From: a bacterium | GTDB lineage: Bacteria; Vulcanimicrobiota; Vulcanimicrobiia; Vulcanimicrobiales; Vulcanimicrobiaceae | NCBI GenBank assembly: GCA_021805775.1 | Contig: JAJZED010000017.1 | Span: 1-50,203, forward strand | Reading direction: 5' to 3' | Length of the DNA: 50,203 nt | In this document: positions 37,260 to 47,601 of the stretch, one piece after another | Layout: each line of letters opens with the position of its first letter | Position numbering within the stretch: position 1 is the stretch's first letter | Notes under the pieces: model-generated | What the model was told of the DNA's origin: nothing | The model's input: the letters and a program-made list of their open reading frames with translations, nothing else | Database searches by the model: none | Made by a program: the position numbers and the translations under genes

Positions 37260-39953
37260 ATGCGGATCGGCGCGAGCGATTTCGCGCGCATGGACGCTCT
37301 GCATGCCCCACAACCCGATCCCCAAGAGACGCTGGAATGGCGCGAGGCGCTGCGCGGCGTCCTCGCCGCCGAAGGCCCCGAACGTGCCCGAGCGCTGCTC
37401 GAAAACCTCGTCGCCGAGGCACAGGCCGGCGGCGCGCACGTCTCGCTCGGCCTCGAGAGCCCGTACGTCAACAGCATTCCGCCGGAGCGCCAGCCGGCGA
37501 TGCCGGGCGACCCCGCAATCGAAGCGCGCCTCCGCCATTACGTGCGCTGGAACGCGATGGCGATGGTGGTGCGCGCGAATAAAACCAGCAGCGAGCTCGG
37601 CGGACACGTTGCGAGCTTCGCCTCGGCGGCGACGCTCTACGATGTCGGCTTCAACCACTTCTTTCGCGCTCCATCCGATAGCTTCGGCGGCGACATGCTG
37701 TTCTTACAAGGGCACTCCGCGCCCGGCTTCTACGCGCGCGCATTTCTCGAAGGGCGCATCAGCGAAGAGCAACTGCTGAATTTTCGCCAGGAAGTCGATG
37801 GGAAAGGGCTCTCATCGTATCCGCACCCGTGGTTGATGCCGGAGTTCTGGCAATATCCCACCGTCTCGATGGGTCTCGGGCCGATCATGTCGATCTATCA
37901 GGCGCGCTTCATGCGCTACCTGCACGACCGCGAATTACAAGATAACGGCGATCGCAAGGTTTGGGCATTTCTCGGCGACGGCGAGATGGACGAACCGGAA
38001 TCGCTCGGCGCGATCTCGCTTGCCGGGCGCGAAAAACTCGACAATCTCGTTTGGGTCGTCAACTGTAATTTGCAGCGCCTCGACGGCCCGGTGCGCGGCA
38101 ACGGCAAGATCATTCAGGAACTCGAACGCTTCTTCAAAGGCGCCGGCTGGAACGTCCTCAAGGTTATCTGGGGGAGCAGTTGGGATCCCTTACTCGCCGC
38201 CGATACGAACGGTCGCCTGCGTCAACTGATGATGGAGTGCGTTGACGGCGATTATCAGACGTTTAAATCGCGCGATGGGAAATACGTCCGCGAACAATTC
38301 TTCGGTCGCTATCCGGAGACCGCCGCGATGGTCGCATCGTGGACCGACGAGCAAGTATGGGCGCTCCAACGCGGCGGCCACGACCCGCTCAAAGTCTATG
38401 CGGCCTACGCCGCTGCCGCCGCCCATAAGGGCGCGCCGACGGTTATTCTCGCCAAGACGATCAAAGGTTACGGCATGGGCGAGGCCGGCGAAGCGCGCAA
38501 TATCGCGCACCAGGCCAAGAAAATGGATGTCGAGGAGATGCGCGCGTTCCGCGACCGCTTCTCCATTCCGATCCCCGACAACAAGATCGACGAAATTCCG
38601 TTCTTTAAACCCGACGAGAATTCACCGGAGATGCGCTATCTGCGCGATCGCCTCGCCGAGCAAGGGCATCTTCCGCAGCGGCGCCGTAAATCGACCGCGC
38701 TAACCGTTCCCGATCTCAACGCTTTCGAAGCGCAACTGCAGAGCACCGGAGATCGCGAAATATCCACGACGATGGCGTTCGTCCGTATCTTGAGTTCGTT
38801 GCTTCGCGATGCCGAGGTCGGCCCGCGCGTCGTGCCGATCGTCGCCGATGAATCGCGCACCTTCGGCATGGAAGGGATGTTCCGCCAACTCGGCATCTAC
38901 TCATCGGTCGGTCAGCTCTATCATCCGCAAGATGCCGAACAGCTCATGTGGTATCGCGAGGATAAGCACGGCCAGATCCTACAAGAGGGAATCTGCGAAG
39001 CCGGCGCATTCTCTTCGTGGATCGCCGCCGGTACGGCGTACAGCAACCACAACCTGCCGATGATTCCGTTCTACATCTACTACTCGATGTTCGGTTTCCA
39101 ACGCATCGGCGATCTCGCGTGGGCCGCCGGCGATTCGCGCACGCGCGGTTTCCTGCTCGGAGGAACCTCGGGGCGCACCACGCTCAACGGTGAAGGCTTG
39201 CAGCACGAAGACGGGCACAGCCACGTTCACGCCGCCTTCATCCCCAATTGCGTCGCCTACGATCCCACGTATGGGTATGAAGTCGCGGTCATCATTCAAG
39301 ACGGCCTGCGGCGCATGCTCGCCGAGCAAGAAGACGTCTATTACTACATCACGTTGCTCAACGAAAACTACGCACACCCGGCGATGCCTGAAGGCGCGCG
39401 CGAGGGCATTCTGCGCGGGATGTATCTCCTTCGCTCCGGGCAGGGCGGCAAGAAGACCCCGCGCGTGCAGCTCTTCGGTTCCGGAGCGATTTTACGCGAA
39501 GTCATCGCCGGCGCCGATCTGCTCGAAAAAGATTTCGAGATCGCTGCCGATGTTTGGAGCGTCACCTCGTTCTCGCAGTTGCAGCGCGACGGCGTCGACG
39601 CCCAACGCTGGAACATGCTCCACCCCGAAGCGACGCCGCGACGGAGCTTCGTCGAAGAACGGCTCGAAGGGCACGCCGGCCCCGCCGTTGCTGCCACCGA
39701 TTACATCCGCAGTTTCCCGGAGATGATCCGTCCGTTCGTCGGACGTTCGTACACGACGCTCGGCACCGACGGCTTCGGGCGCAGCGATTACCGTGCGAAA
39801 TTGCGCGCGCACTTCGAAGTCGATCGGCGCTACGTCGCACTCGCGGCGCTCAACGCCCTCGCCGCCGAAGGCACGATCCCGCGCAAACGCGCAAGCGAAG
39901 CGATCGCGAAATACGCAATCGACGCCGATAAACCCAATCCGTTACTCGCCTAA
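37260..39953 (+). CDS. aceE: Pyruvate dehydrogenase E1 component, homodimeric type
   Basis: An 897-residue AceE. Landmarks: DKVRANK-like VVRANKTSSELGGHVASFAS, FFRAPSDSFGGDMLFLQGHSAPGFYARAFLEGRI, and the thiamine-diphosphate motif from GDGEMDEPES to the N-C-N-L-Q that follows. The C-terminal half carries FGMEGMFRQLGIYSSVGQLY, LLGGTSGRTTLNGEGLQHEDGHSHV, and TDGFGRSDYRAKLRAHFEVD. It decarboxylates pyruvate and passes the acetyl group to E2. Length is close to E. coli AceE. The start at 37260 has GGAG immediately adjacent, which is too close; an ATG at 37290 is possible. E2 follows directly. Confidence 0.97.
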   Translation: MRIGASDFARMDALHAPQPDPQETLEWREALRGVLAAEGPERARALLENLVAEAQAGGAHVSLGLESPYVNSIPPERQPAMPGDPAIEARLRHYVRWNAMAMVVRANKTSSELGGHVASFASAATLYDVGFNHFFRAPSDSFGGDMLFLQGHSAPGFYARAFLEGRISEEQLLNFRQEVDGKGLSSYPHPWLMPEFWQYPTVSMGLGPIMSIYQARFMRYLHDRELQDNGDRKVWAFLGDGEMDEPESLGAISLAGREKLDNLVWVVNCNLQRLDGPVRGNGKIIQELERFFKGAGWNVLKVIWGSSWDPLLAADTNGRLRQLMMECVDGDYQTFKSRDGKYVREQFFGRYPETAAMVASWTDEQVWALQRGGHDPLKVYAAYAAAAAHKGAPTVILAKTIKGYGMGEAGEARNIAHQAKKMDVEEMRAFRDRFSIPIPDNKIDEIPFFKPDENSPEMRYLRDRLAEQGHLPQRRRKSTALTVPDLNAFEAQLQSTGDREISTTMAFVRILSSLLRDAEVGPRVVPIVADESRTFGMEGMFRQLGIYSSVGQLYHPQDAEQLMWYREDKHGQILQEGICEAGAFSSWIAAGTAYSNHNLPMIPFYIYYSMFGFQRIGDLAWAAGDSRTRGFLLGGTSGRTTLNGEGLQHEDGHSHVHAAFIPNCVAYDPTYGYEVAVIIQDGLRRMLAEQEDVYYYITLLNENYAHPAMPEGAREGILRGMYLLRSGQGGKKTPRVQLFGSGAILREVIAGADLLEKDFEIAADVWSVTSFSQLQRDGVDAQRWNMLHPEATPRRSFVEERLEGHAGPAVAATDYIRSFPEMIRPFVGRSYTTLGTDGFGRSDYRAKLRAHFEVDRRYVALAALNALAAEGTIPRKRASEAIAKYAIDADKPNPLLA

Positions 39954-39985
39954 CTCCCTTCCGAAACCAGAGGAGCACGCACACC

Positions 39986-41287
39986 GTGGCAATCGCAGAA
40001 CTCCGGGTCCCCGATATCGGCGATTTTAAAGACGTACCGGTCATCGAGGTTCTGGTAAAACCCGGCGACCGCATCGCACGCGATGCGTCGGTGGTGGTAT
40101 TGGAGAGCGAGAAGGCATCGATGGAGGTTCCGGCGACCGCTGCCGGGGTCGTCAGGGAGGTGCGCGTAAAACCGGGCGACCGCGTCTCGGAGGGCAGCGT
40201 CGTGCTTACTCTGGAGAGCGATGCCGCTCCCGTTGCTGCACCCGCAGCAGCGCCCGCTCCGGCACCCGCAGCGCCCGTGGCAGCGCCCGCCGCCGCGGCA
40301 CCCGCTCCAGCAGCAGCTGCGGTTGCAGCGGCTGCACCCGCAGCTCCGGCGGCTGCGGCGGCGATGCCGGTTACGGCGAGCGATGCGCCGCTGCACGCAA
40401 GCCCCGCGATCCGTCGCTTCGCGCGCGAACTCGGTCTCGATCTGCACGGCGTTCGCGGCAGCGGCCCGAACGGACGCATCACGCGCGAAGACGTGCAGGG
40501 GCACGTGAAAGCGGCACTCGCCGGCGGCGCCGGTGCGAGCGGATCCGCTTTCGCCGGGTTGCCGCCCTGGCCGACTCCGAACTTCGCTTCGTTCGGCGAG
40601 ATCGAACGCATCGATTTGCCGCGCATCAAACGCCTCTCCGGGCCGAACTTGCACCGCAATTGGGTGCAGATTCCGCACATCACCAACTACGACGAGGCCG
40701 ACGTTACCGAACTCGAGGAGTTCCGCGAACGGGTCAATGCCGAACAGAGCAAACGTGGGGGAGCGAAGCTCACGATGCTCGCCTTCCTAATGAAAGCATG
40801 CGTGGCCGCGCTCCGGCAGTTTCCGGAGTTTAATGCTTCGCTCGTCGGCGACGGCTTAGTATTGAAGCGCTACTACAACATCGGTTTTGCCGCCGACACC
40901 CCCGGTGGGCTCGTCGTGCCGGTGCTCAAAGGCGCCGACAAACTCGGCCTGATCGAGATGGCGCAACGCAGCGCCGAGTTAGCAGCGAAAGCCCGCGACG
41001 GGAAATTACCGCTCGCCGATATGCAGGGCGGCAGCTTTACGATCAGTTCCATCGGCAGTATCGGCGGAACGCAATTCACGCAGATCGTCAACGCTCCCGA
41101 GGTGGCGATTCTCGGAGCGACGCGAGCCGCGATAAAACCGGTTTGGGATGGTGCGGAGTTCGTTCCGCGCCTCATCCAGCCGATCAGCGTCAGCTACGAT
41201 CACCGCGTGATCGACGGTGCCGGGGCGGCGCGGTTCTTACGCTTCGTCGCCGATCTCCTCGGCGATTTCAAGCGAATCGCGCTGTAG
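39986..41287 (+). CDS. aceF: Dihydrolipoyl acetyltransferase (E2 of pyruvate dehydrogenase)
   Basis: A 433-residue E2. Residues 1-75 are one lipoyl domain with the modified Lys43 in ESEKASMEVP. A long Ala/Pro linker (about 75-130) follows. The peripheral-subunit-binding domain is at about 133-170 (ASPAIRRFARELGLDL, then GPNGRITREDV). The catalytic domain carries H406-x3-D410-G near its end. GTG 39986 is ten bases after AGAGGAG. It is co-oriented with aceE; an E3 (lpd) gene is not in the window. Only one lipoyl domain is present, against three in E. coli. Confidence 0.97.
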   Translation: MAIAELRVPDIGDFKDVPVIEVLVKPGDRIARDASVVVLESEKASMEVPATAAGVVREVRVKPGDRVSEGSVVLTLESDAAPVAAPAAAPAPAPAAPVAAPAAAAPAPAAAAVAAAAPAAPAAAAAMPVTASDAPLHASPAIRRFARELGLDLHGVRGSGPNGRITREDVQGHVKAALAGGAGASGSAFAGLPPWPTPNFASFGEIERIDLPRIKRLSGPNLHRNWVQIPHITNYDEADVTELEEFRERVNAEQSKRGGAKLTMLAFLMKACVAALRQFPEFNASLVGDGLVLKRYYNIGFAADTPGGLVVPVLKGADKLGLIEMAQRSAELAAKARDGKLPLADMQGGSFTISSIGSIGGTQFTQIVNAPEVAILGATRAAIKPVWDGAEFVPRLIQPISVSYDHRVIDGAGAARFLRFVADLLGDFKRIAL

Positions 41288-41303
41288 CAAACGGCTAGCG
41301 ATC

Positions 41304-41693
41304 TTAAAGCGCGGCGTCGCCTAACAGCGCGCGCGCCCGGTCGTTATTATCGGTGCTAATTGCGACGACGGCGAAGCCCTCGTCGCGCCGGACGTGATGG
41401 AGCGAACGGATATTAATCTCCGCATCGCCGAGCCGTCGCGAGACGCCGGCGAGCGCGCCGGGGCGATCTTCGATCCGTGCGAGCAACACGTCGTCGGTCA
41501 CGGCGGGGTGCCCCGCATCGGCGAGCGCGGCGAGCGCCTCACTTTCGCGTTCGACTTCGAGCCGAACCAGCGCCGCACTGCCGTGCGATTCAACGACGAT
41601 CGCATGAATATCGACCCCGCGAGCGGCCAGCACCTCGGTGATCTCCGCCAACAGCCCCGGTCGATTCGGAACGATCGCTCTCAGGCTTTGCAT
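41304..41693 (-). CDS. Double-ACT-domain protein
   Basis: A 129-residue protein made of two ACT domains: residues 1-65 (IVPNRPGLLAEITEVLAARGVDIHAIVVES) and 66-129 (ARIEDRPGALAGVSRRLGDAEINIRSLHHV). There is no catalytic domain, so it is likely a small-molecule, probably amino-acid, sensor. Its ATG lies inside the end of the histidine decarboxylase gene (13-base overlap), with GGAGG four bases upstream. It could sense histidine or tune the decarboxylase; that is inference. Confidence 0.88.
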   Translation of the reverse strand: MQSLRAIVPNRPGLLAEITEVLAARGVDIHAIVVESHGSAALVRLEVERESEALAALADAGHPAVTDDVLLARIEDRPGALAGVSRRLGDAEINIRSLHHVRRDEGFAVVAISTDNNDRARALLGDAAL

Positions 41694-42805
41694 GCATCCT
41701 CCTTCTCGCGCGATGTGGCGAGTTCGGCAACGAACGCATCGATCTGCTCGCGCCCCACATTCGGCAACACTAAGACGTGCGAAATATCACCGGCGGTGGC
41801 GAGTTGCCAACGTCGCTGCAACTCCGGGGAGACCCGCGGCAGCACCACCGTGATGGCGTTCGGGTTGCGCCAGGCCGGCACCCCGATCCCAACGAGCCGT
41901 TCCACGAGATACTGCGCGTTTGCTAACGAACGGGCGAGCCGCTCTCGCAGCCCCGATTCACCGAGCTGCTGCAGGCGATACCACAGCATGAGCGGGGAGA
42001 AGCCGCTTCGCGAGCCGGTGATCGTGGTGTCGAGGCTACCGATATAGTCGATCGTCCGCGCGATGCGCTGCACGTTGTGCTTGCGCGCGATGACGATGCC
42101 GCAGGGGATCGGTGCGCCCAAAAACTTGTGCCCGCTAATGGCGACGGAATCGGCGCCGTCGGCGAAATCCCATGCCGGTCGCGGCTCGAGATAGGCGGCG
42201 TATCCGCCGGCAAGCGCGGCATCGGAATGAATGTATCGCTCGCGGATCGCCATGCGGTCCATCATCGCGGCAATGCGCCCGATATCGTCGCGCGCCTCAG
42301 TCATCGTCGTGCCGATATTGGCAAATATAATCGGCGGTCGGTCGCGATGAATTTTGAGCGTTTCGAGAAGATCGTCGTAGTCGATCTCGCCATTGCTTTG
42401 CGAGCGGATCGTAATATGCCGCATTCCCAAGAAATGCAGGTTTTTCGCAACGCTGTAGTGGGTTGCTTCGGAATAGTAAACGATGCCGTCGGGGTGGAGT
42501 TCGCGCGCCAAATAGAGGCCGTAGAGATTCCCCTCGGTGCCGCCGTTGGTCACATAGCCCCACCAATCATCCTGCGGCGCCCGCGTCGCCGCGGCGAAGA
42601 ACGCGACGACCTCCCGTTCGCACTCGCGCGTGTGGACTCGATAGGTGCCCTGAGCGAACGGGTCGCCGATGTTGTTGATCGGAAACGCCATGAAACGCTC
42701 GATCTCGGAGTAATCGAAGTCCTTCGCAGCCGGGTAGCCGAGCGAATCTTCATTCGCCGACCTCAGCTCCTCAAATAACCGATCGAGGCGTTCCATCAGG
42801 GACAT
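41681..42805 (-). CDS. hdc: Histidine decarboxylase, PLP-dependent
   Basis: A 374-residue group II PLP decarboxylase that closely resembles the Morganella/Klebsiella enzyme over its full length: ERFMAFPINNIGDP, WGYVTNGGTEGN, the cofactor-stacking His116 in THYSVAK, IFANIGTTMTEARDD, and the PLP lysine Lys227 in SGHKFLGAP, then TITGSRSG. It would form histamine from histidine. It lies 41 bases after aconitase on the same strand and overlaps the double-ACT gene. No histidine/histamine antiporter is visible nearby. Confidence 0.9.
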   Translation of the reverse strand: MSLMERLDRLFEELRSANEDSLGYPAAKDFDYSEIERFMAFPINNIGDPFAQGTYRVHTRECEREVVAFFAAATRAPQDDWWGYVTNGGTEGNLYGLYLARELHPDGIVYYSEATHYSVAKNLHFLGMRHITIRSQSNGEIDYDDLLETLKIHRDRPPIIFANIGTTMTEARDDIGRIAAMMDRMAIRERYIHSDAALAGGYAAYLEPRPAWDFADGADSVAISGHKFLGAPIPCGIVIARKHNVQRIARTIDYIGSLDTTITGSRSGFSPLMLWYRLQQLGESGLRERLARSLANAQYLVERLVGIGVPAWRNPNAITVVLPRVSPELQRRWQLATAGDISHVLVLPNVGREQIDAFVAELATSREKEDACKA

Positions 42806-42846
42806 ACGACGAACCCTAGCCTGCCGAACCTTGCGCTATGCCGCGC

Positions 42847-45600
42847 TTAGCTCTTCGAAGCCGCACGTAGTTGACGGAGCACGTACTGGAGAATTCCGCC
42901 GTGCCGATAATACTCCGCCTCATCGGGGGTATCGATGCGCACGCGGGCCTTAAAGTGCACCGACTTGCCGCTTTGCGGATCGGTCGCCTTCACCTGGACC
43001 TCCATGCGCGGCTTCACTCCGCCGGAGATGCCGAGAATTTCAACGATCTCTTCGCCGCTTAATGCATAGCTGCCGGCGTTTTCTCCGTTGATAAATTCAA
43101 GCGGCAGTACGCCCATGCCGATGAGGTTGCTGCGATGGATGCGCTCGAACGATTCGGCGATGACCGCGCGCACGCCAAGCAATGCCGGGCCCTTCGCCGC
43201 CCAATCGCGCGAGGAACCCGAACCGTATTCTTTGCCGGCGATAATGACTAACGGCGTTCCGTCTTTCTTGTAACGCATCGCGGCGTCGAAAATCGACATC
43301 TGCTCGCCGTTCGGCAGATAGCGCGTCACGCCGCCCTCAACGCCGGGAACCAAGGCGTTGCGCAAGCGAATGTTCGCAAACGTACCGCGCATCATCACTT
43401 CGTGGTTGCCGCGACGCGCACCGTAGGAGTTGAAATCCGCCGGTTCGATGCCGCGTTCGACGAGATATTTCGCCGCCGGCGAGTTCTTCGCAATCGATCC
43501 CGCCGGAGAGATATGATCGGTGGTGACCGAGTCGCCGAGGACCGCGAGCACGCGCGCGCCGAGGATATCGGATGTCGCACCCGGCTCGGCGGGCATGCCG
43601 TCGAAATACGGAGGGTTCTTAACGTACTCCGATTTCGGATCCCAGGCGTACCGTTCGCTTGCAGCGACGGCGAGGTTCGCCCAATTCGCGTCGCCGCGGA
43701 AGACGTCGGCGTAGCGCGATTTGAACATTTCGTCGGTGACGCATTGCGTGACCACGCGTGCGACCTCTTCGTTCGAAGGCCAAATATCGCGCAGATAGAC
43801 GGGCTTCCCGTCGCTTCCCGTGCCGATCGGCTCGTTCGTGAGATCGATATCGAGCCGGCCCGCCAACGCATACGCAACGACGAGCGGCGGCGAGGCGAGA
43901 TAGTTCGCCCGCACCTGCGCGTGGATGCGTCCTTCAAAATTACGATTACCCGAGAGCACCGCGCCGACAAAGAGATTGCGCTCCGAGATCGCCTCGCTGA
44001 CCTCGGTCGGCAGAGGCCCCGAGTTGCCGATACAGGTCGTGCAACCGTAGCCGACGAGATTGAACCCAAGCGCGTCGAGCGAGCGCTGAAGATCGGCCTT
44101 CGCTAAATAATCGGTAACGACTTTGCTTCCCGGCGCGAGTGAGGTTTTCACCCACGGTTTCTGCTTGAGCCCGCGCTCCACGGCGCGTTTTGCAAGCAAT
44201 CCGGCCGCGACGAGCACCGAGGGATTACTGGTATTGGTGCAACTGGTAATCGCCGCGATGACGACCGATCCGTCGGCGAGTTCCGCCGGCCCTTCGGCGA
44301 GCGCGACGCCGCCATTTCCGCCTTCGTTCTGCATCCGATCGGCACCGCGATTCGCAGGCGTACGCGTCTTCGCATACTCGGCAAATGCATCGCTAAAAGA
44401 CGATTTCACGTCGCCGAGGCGGACGCGGTCCTGCGGACGACGCGGGCCGGCGAGGCTCGGCTCGACGGTGCCGAGATCGAGCACGAGCGTATCGCTATAC
44501 TGCGGCTCGGGTGCGTCGTCGGTGCGGAAGAGCCCCTGCGCGCGCGCGTAGGCTTCGACCAGCGCGATGTGTTCGGGCGCGCGCCCCGTGAGCCGCATAT
44601 ATTCCAGCGTCCGATCGTCGATGGGAAACATCGCAACCGTCGAACCGAACTCCGGCGACATGTTGCCGATCGTCGTCCGGTCGGCGACCGGCAGTCGGCT
44701 TAAACCCGTCCCGTAAAACTCGACGAACTTCCCGACGACGCCCTTCTTACGAAGCATCTGCGTTACCGTCAGCACTAAATCCGTTGCCGTGACGCCTTCG
44801 CGAAGCGCGCCCTCGAGTTTGAAACCGATAACTTCGGGAATCAACATCGTCACCGGTTGCCCCAGCATCGCGGCTTCGGCCTCGATCCCACCGACGCCGA
44901 AGGCAAGAACCCCTAATCCGTCGACCATTGTCGTGTGCGAATCGGTACCGACCGCGCTATCGGGGTAGGCCACGGCAGTCGCCGGATCGTAAGCAACCCC
45001 GGCTCCGCCGGCGCCGAAAATGACGCGCGCGAGATATTCGATGTTAACTTGATGGACGATGCCGGTATCCGGCGGAACGGCGCGGAAATTCGCGAGCGCG
45101 GATTGCCCCCACTTCAAGAATGCGTAGCGTTCGCGATTGCGCTCGAATTCGATCTCGGCATTGCGATCCGCTGCATCGGCAGTACCGAAGCGATCGACCT
45201 GTACCGAGTGGTCGATGACGAGTTCGACCGGCTGTAACGGGTTAATCGCGTTGGGGTCGCCGCCCATCGCCGCCATCGCATCGCGCATCGCGGCGAGATC
45301 GACGACGCACGGAACGCCCGTAAAATCTTGTAAGAGCACGCGAGCCGGGCGAAACGCGATCTCTTTTTCGGAGTGCGTACGCGGGCTCCAGCGAGCGAGC
45401 GCTTCGATATCGGCTTTCGTTACCGAACGGCCGTCTTCAAAACGCAGCAGATTCTCTAAAAGAATCTTGATCGAATAGGGTAACGTCGCGAGATCGGCGA
45501 GCCCCGCTTCATGCAATGCGGCGAGGCGGTAATAGGTGTAGGATCGGTCGTCGACGCGCAGCGTGCCGACGGCGTTAAAGCTTGATTTTTGAGCGCTCAT
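42847..45600 (-). CDS. acnA: Aconitate hydratase A
   Basis: A 917-residue AcnA/IRP-type aconitase that interconverts citrate and isocitrate. The [4Fe-4S] ligands are present: the Cys in [17 protein letters not shown] (near residue 451) and the C-x2-C in [13 protein letters not shown] (near 518). Other landmarks are [35 protein letters not shown], and the C-terminal swivel domain [16 protein letters not shown] with the active-site Ser-Arg. Length is normal. The ATG overlaps the RNase D stop by four bases. Confidence 0.98.
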   Translation of the reverse strand: MSAQKSSFNAVGTLRVDDRSYTYYRLAALHEAGLADLATLPYSIKILLENLLRFEDGRSVTKADIEALARWSPRTHSEKEIAFRPARVLLQDFTGVPCVVDLAAMRDAMAAMGGDPNAINPLQPVELVIDHSVQVDRFGTADAADRNAEIEFERNRERYAFLKWGQSALANFRAVPPDTGIVHQVNIEYLARVIFGAGGAGVAYDPATAVAYPDSAVGTDSHTTMVDGLGVLAFGVGGIEAEAAMLGQPVTMLIPEVIGFKLEGALREGVTATDLVLTVTQMLRKKGVVGKFVEFYGTGLSRLPVADRTTIGNMSPEFGSTVAMFPIDDRTLEYMRLTGRAPEHIALVEAYARAQGLFRTDDAPEPQYSDTLVLDLGTVEPSLAGPRRPQDRVRLGDVKSSFSDAFAEYAKTRTPANRGADRMQNEGGNGGVALAEGPAELADGSVVIAAITSCTNTSNPSVLVAAGLLAKRAVERGLKQKPWVKTSLAPGSKVVTDYLAKADLQRSLDALGFNLVGYGCTTCIGNSGPLPTEVSEAISERNLFVGAVLSGNRNFEGRIHAQVRANYLASPPLVVAYALAGRLDIDLTNEPIGTGSDGKPVYLRDIWPSNEEVARVVTQCVTDEMFKSRYADVFRGDANWANLAVAASERYAWDPKSEYVKNPPYFDGMPAEPGATSDILGARVLAVLGDSVTTDHISPAGSIAKNSPAAKYLVERGIEPADFNSYGARRGNHEVMMRGTFANIRLRNALVPGVEGGVTRYLPNGEQMSIFDAAMRYKKDGTPLVIIAGKEYGSGSSRDWAAKGPALLGVRAVIAESFERIHRSNLIGMGVLPLEFINGENAGSYALSGEEIVEILGISGGVKPRMEVQVKATDPQSGKSVHFKARVRIDTPDEAEYYRHGGILQYVLRQLRAASKS

Positions 45601-46772
45601 GATACGAGCGTTACTTTCGGCTCCCCTTTTGCATAGCCCTCGACGACAATTCGCGTGTCACCCGACAAAAGTCTCCATAACGGCTCGACCACGAGCGCGG
45701 TACGCCATGCGGAGAGCCCGAGCAGCTCGGCGAGCTCCTCGGCGCTCGCGGGTGCTTCGCGTGCGGCTCGCTCGAGAGCGGCGCGCGTCACCAGGAGCCC
45801 CTGCGGCAAGCCGGCATCGCGGGCGGCCTCGCCGACGGCGACCCCCAGCAGCGTCGCGAGCGTCTCGCGGTCGGAGCCGAGCGGCCGGTGCGGGCGTTCG
45901 GGCAATTCGACCTCCGGGATCGCTTCGCCGCGCTCGACTGCCGCGAGAAAACGCATGCCGAAATTCCTTCGCGCGTTGCTCTCCAAGCGTCGCAATTGCG
46001 CGAGATCGTCGAGATGTTTCGGCCGCAATTGCGCGATACCGCCGACGACGTCGTCGGGCACTACGAACTTCGGTGGAATGTCACGTTCTTTCGCTATTGC
46101 GTCGCGCTCGGCGACGACTTCGGCGAGAACGCCGAGTTCGCGTCGGTTCATTCGCACCGCACCGGGAATTTTCATATACGCGCGCCGCAGATCGAAGCGA
46201 TATTTTTCGGGATTCGCTAACGCGATGCATTCTTGTTCGCACCACGATTCGCGCCCCCGTTCGCTCAATTTTTGCTGCAATGCATCGTGCATGGGGAGCA
46301 AGTGAATGACGTCGTCAACGAGATATTCCATCTGCTTCTCGCTCAACGGTCGCGTCGACCAATCGCTGACGGTCTGTGTTTTTGCGAGCCGAACTCCAAC
46401 GAGATCGCGCACGAGATCGGCGAGCGATATCTGCATACCGTAACCGAGAAACGAAGCCGCGACCTGCGTATCGAAGAGTTTCGGCGGTACGCTTCCGAAA
46501 CGCTCGGCGAAGATTTTGAGATCGCTTTGCAGTGCGTGGCCGACAACGGTGATGCGTTCGAGCGCGGCAACGAGCGGCTGCAAGTCGATCCCCGGCGCGA
46601 GCGGATCGACGATCGCCGTGTATCCCGGCAGCGCGAGTTGCAATACCATCAAACGCGGGGCGTAACTGCGCTCGGCATGAAATTCCGTATCGAGCCCAAC
46701 CCTTTCGCTGCCCTCGAGACGCGCGCAAAGAGCGGCGATGCCGGCGGCGTCGACGATGAGTTCGTTCGTCAC
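45597..46772 (-). CDS. rnd: Ribonuclease D (DEDD exonuclease with HRDC domain)
   Basis: A 391-residue protein. The 3'-5' exonuclease domain covers residues 1-190: Exo I as GLDTEF (Asp28, Glu30), Exo II in [11 protein letters not shown], and Exo III with the Tyr in [15 protein letters not shown]. An HRDC domain follows at about 205-290, then a second HRDC-like region. It trims tRNA 3' ends and other structured RNAs. It overlaps acnA downstream and the TVP38-type gene upstream by four bases each, so the three are translationally coupled, though functionally unrelated. Confidence 0.92.
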   Translation of the reverse strand: MTNELIVDAAGIAALCARLEGSERVGLDTEFHAERSYAPRLMVLQLALPGYTAIVDPLAPGIDLQPLVAALERITVVGHALQSDLKIFAERFGSVPPKLFDTQVAASFLGYGMQISLADLVRDLVGVRLAKTQTVSDWSTRPLSEKQMEYLVDDVIHLLPMHDALQQKLSERGRESWCEQECIALANPEKYRFDLRRAYMKIPGAVRMNRRELGVLAEVVAERDAIAKERDIPPKFVVPDDVVGGIAQLRPKHLDDLAQLRRLESNARRNFGMRFLAAVERGEAIPEVELPERPHRPLGSDRETLATLLGVAVGEAARDAGLPQGLLVTRAALERAAREAPASAEELAELLGLSAWRTALVVEPLWRLLSGDTRIVVEGYAKGEPKVTLVS

Positions 46773-47500
46773 GGGGTTGCAATCGGCGAAGGCAGGGGCG
46801 TCGAAGGAAGCGGCGTCGGTCGAACGCGCCGGAAGTGAATGTGGAACGGGTGAGCGTGCTTATCGATATACACTTTGGCCCGACGTTCGTAACGTCGCAT
46901 CGCATTCCCCGCGCGGCGTTCGTACCCGTGCACCAGGATCGTCACGCGATCTCCGCCGATCGCCAGCAGCGTGCAGATAGGGATCGCGACGGCGCACATC
47001 GTGTAGATCTGCCGGATGAGCGGGACGCGCATCACCGCCGCCGTTGCGGTGGCAACGGTCCCGCCGAAACCCGGAATCGCGCGAACGCAGATGAGAAACA
47101 TCGGCGATCCCGGCTTAAAGCGCCGAGTCCACGCGGGCAGACGCTTGAGATAGGCATCGAGATCGAGCAGGTGGGTGGCGTGCCGGTTCACCCAATATCC
47201 CAACATGGCCGCAAGCACGAGCCCGACCGCGTTGATGACCGAACCCCAGAGCGGCCCGAAGATCGCGCCGTTCATCACGGCCAGGGCGTCGGTCACCGAG
47301 AACGGCGCCGAGGCGACGATTGCAAAGACGATCGTCGCCATCGGATAGGCCCAGCCGCCGATCGACCGGATAAAGCGATCGACCTCCGGTTGGTACCGGA
47401 TGACGAGGGCCGCCAGGGTGAACGAGAGCAGCAACAGGGCGATACCCCCGACTTTGCGCAGAAGGCGTGGCCGCTCGCTCGAATCGGAAGTCGCGCTCAT
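46769..47500 (-). CDS. TVP38/TMEM64-family (VTT domain) membrane protein
   Basis: A 243-residue protein with about six hydrophobic segments in the DedA/VTT arrangement: a first helix, then ASAPFSVTDALAVMNGAIFGPLWGSVINAVGLVLAAMLGYWVNRH with the G-x-x-x-G pattern, FLICVRAIPGFGGTVATATAAVMRVP (the F-x3-R-x-I-P-x-x-x-G motif), and a final helix. The tail after residue 205 is basic and Pro-rich. VTT proteins are lipid scramblase- or transporter-like. It is divergent from the ABC transporter operon. Confidence 0.85.
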   Translation of the reverse strand: MSATSDSSERPRLLRKVGGIALLLLSFTLAALVIRYQPEVDRFIRSIGGWAYPMATIVFAIVASAPFSVTDALAVMNGAIFGPLWGSVINAVGLVLAAMLGYWVNRHATHLLDLDAYLKRLPAWTRRFKPGSPMFLICVRAIPGFGGTVATATAAVMRVPLIRQIYTMCAVAIPICTLLAIGGDRVTILVHGYERRAGNAMRRYERRAKVYIDKHAHPFHIHFRRVRPTPLPSTPLPSPIATP

Positions 47501-47601
47501 CCCGCCCTAATGCGCGCTCGGAGCTGCTCTCTCCCTGTCGATCCGCCGCCGATGGCCGTGCCCGGAAGGCGCGCATGCGAAGATCGGATAACGGGAGCCG
47601 A

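Noticed and set aside
47501-47601. Molybdenum-cofactor riboswitch before the oxyanion transporter
   Set aside because: The leader is GC-rich with short hairpins, but I could not match the conserved Moco RNA segments, and it overlaps the divergent promoter region. A covariance-model scan would decide.
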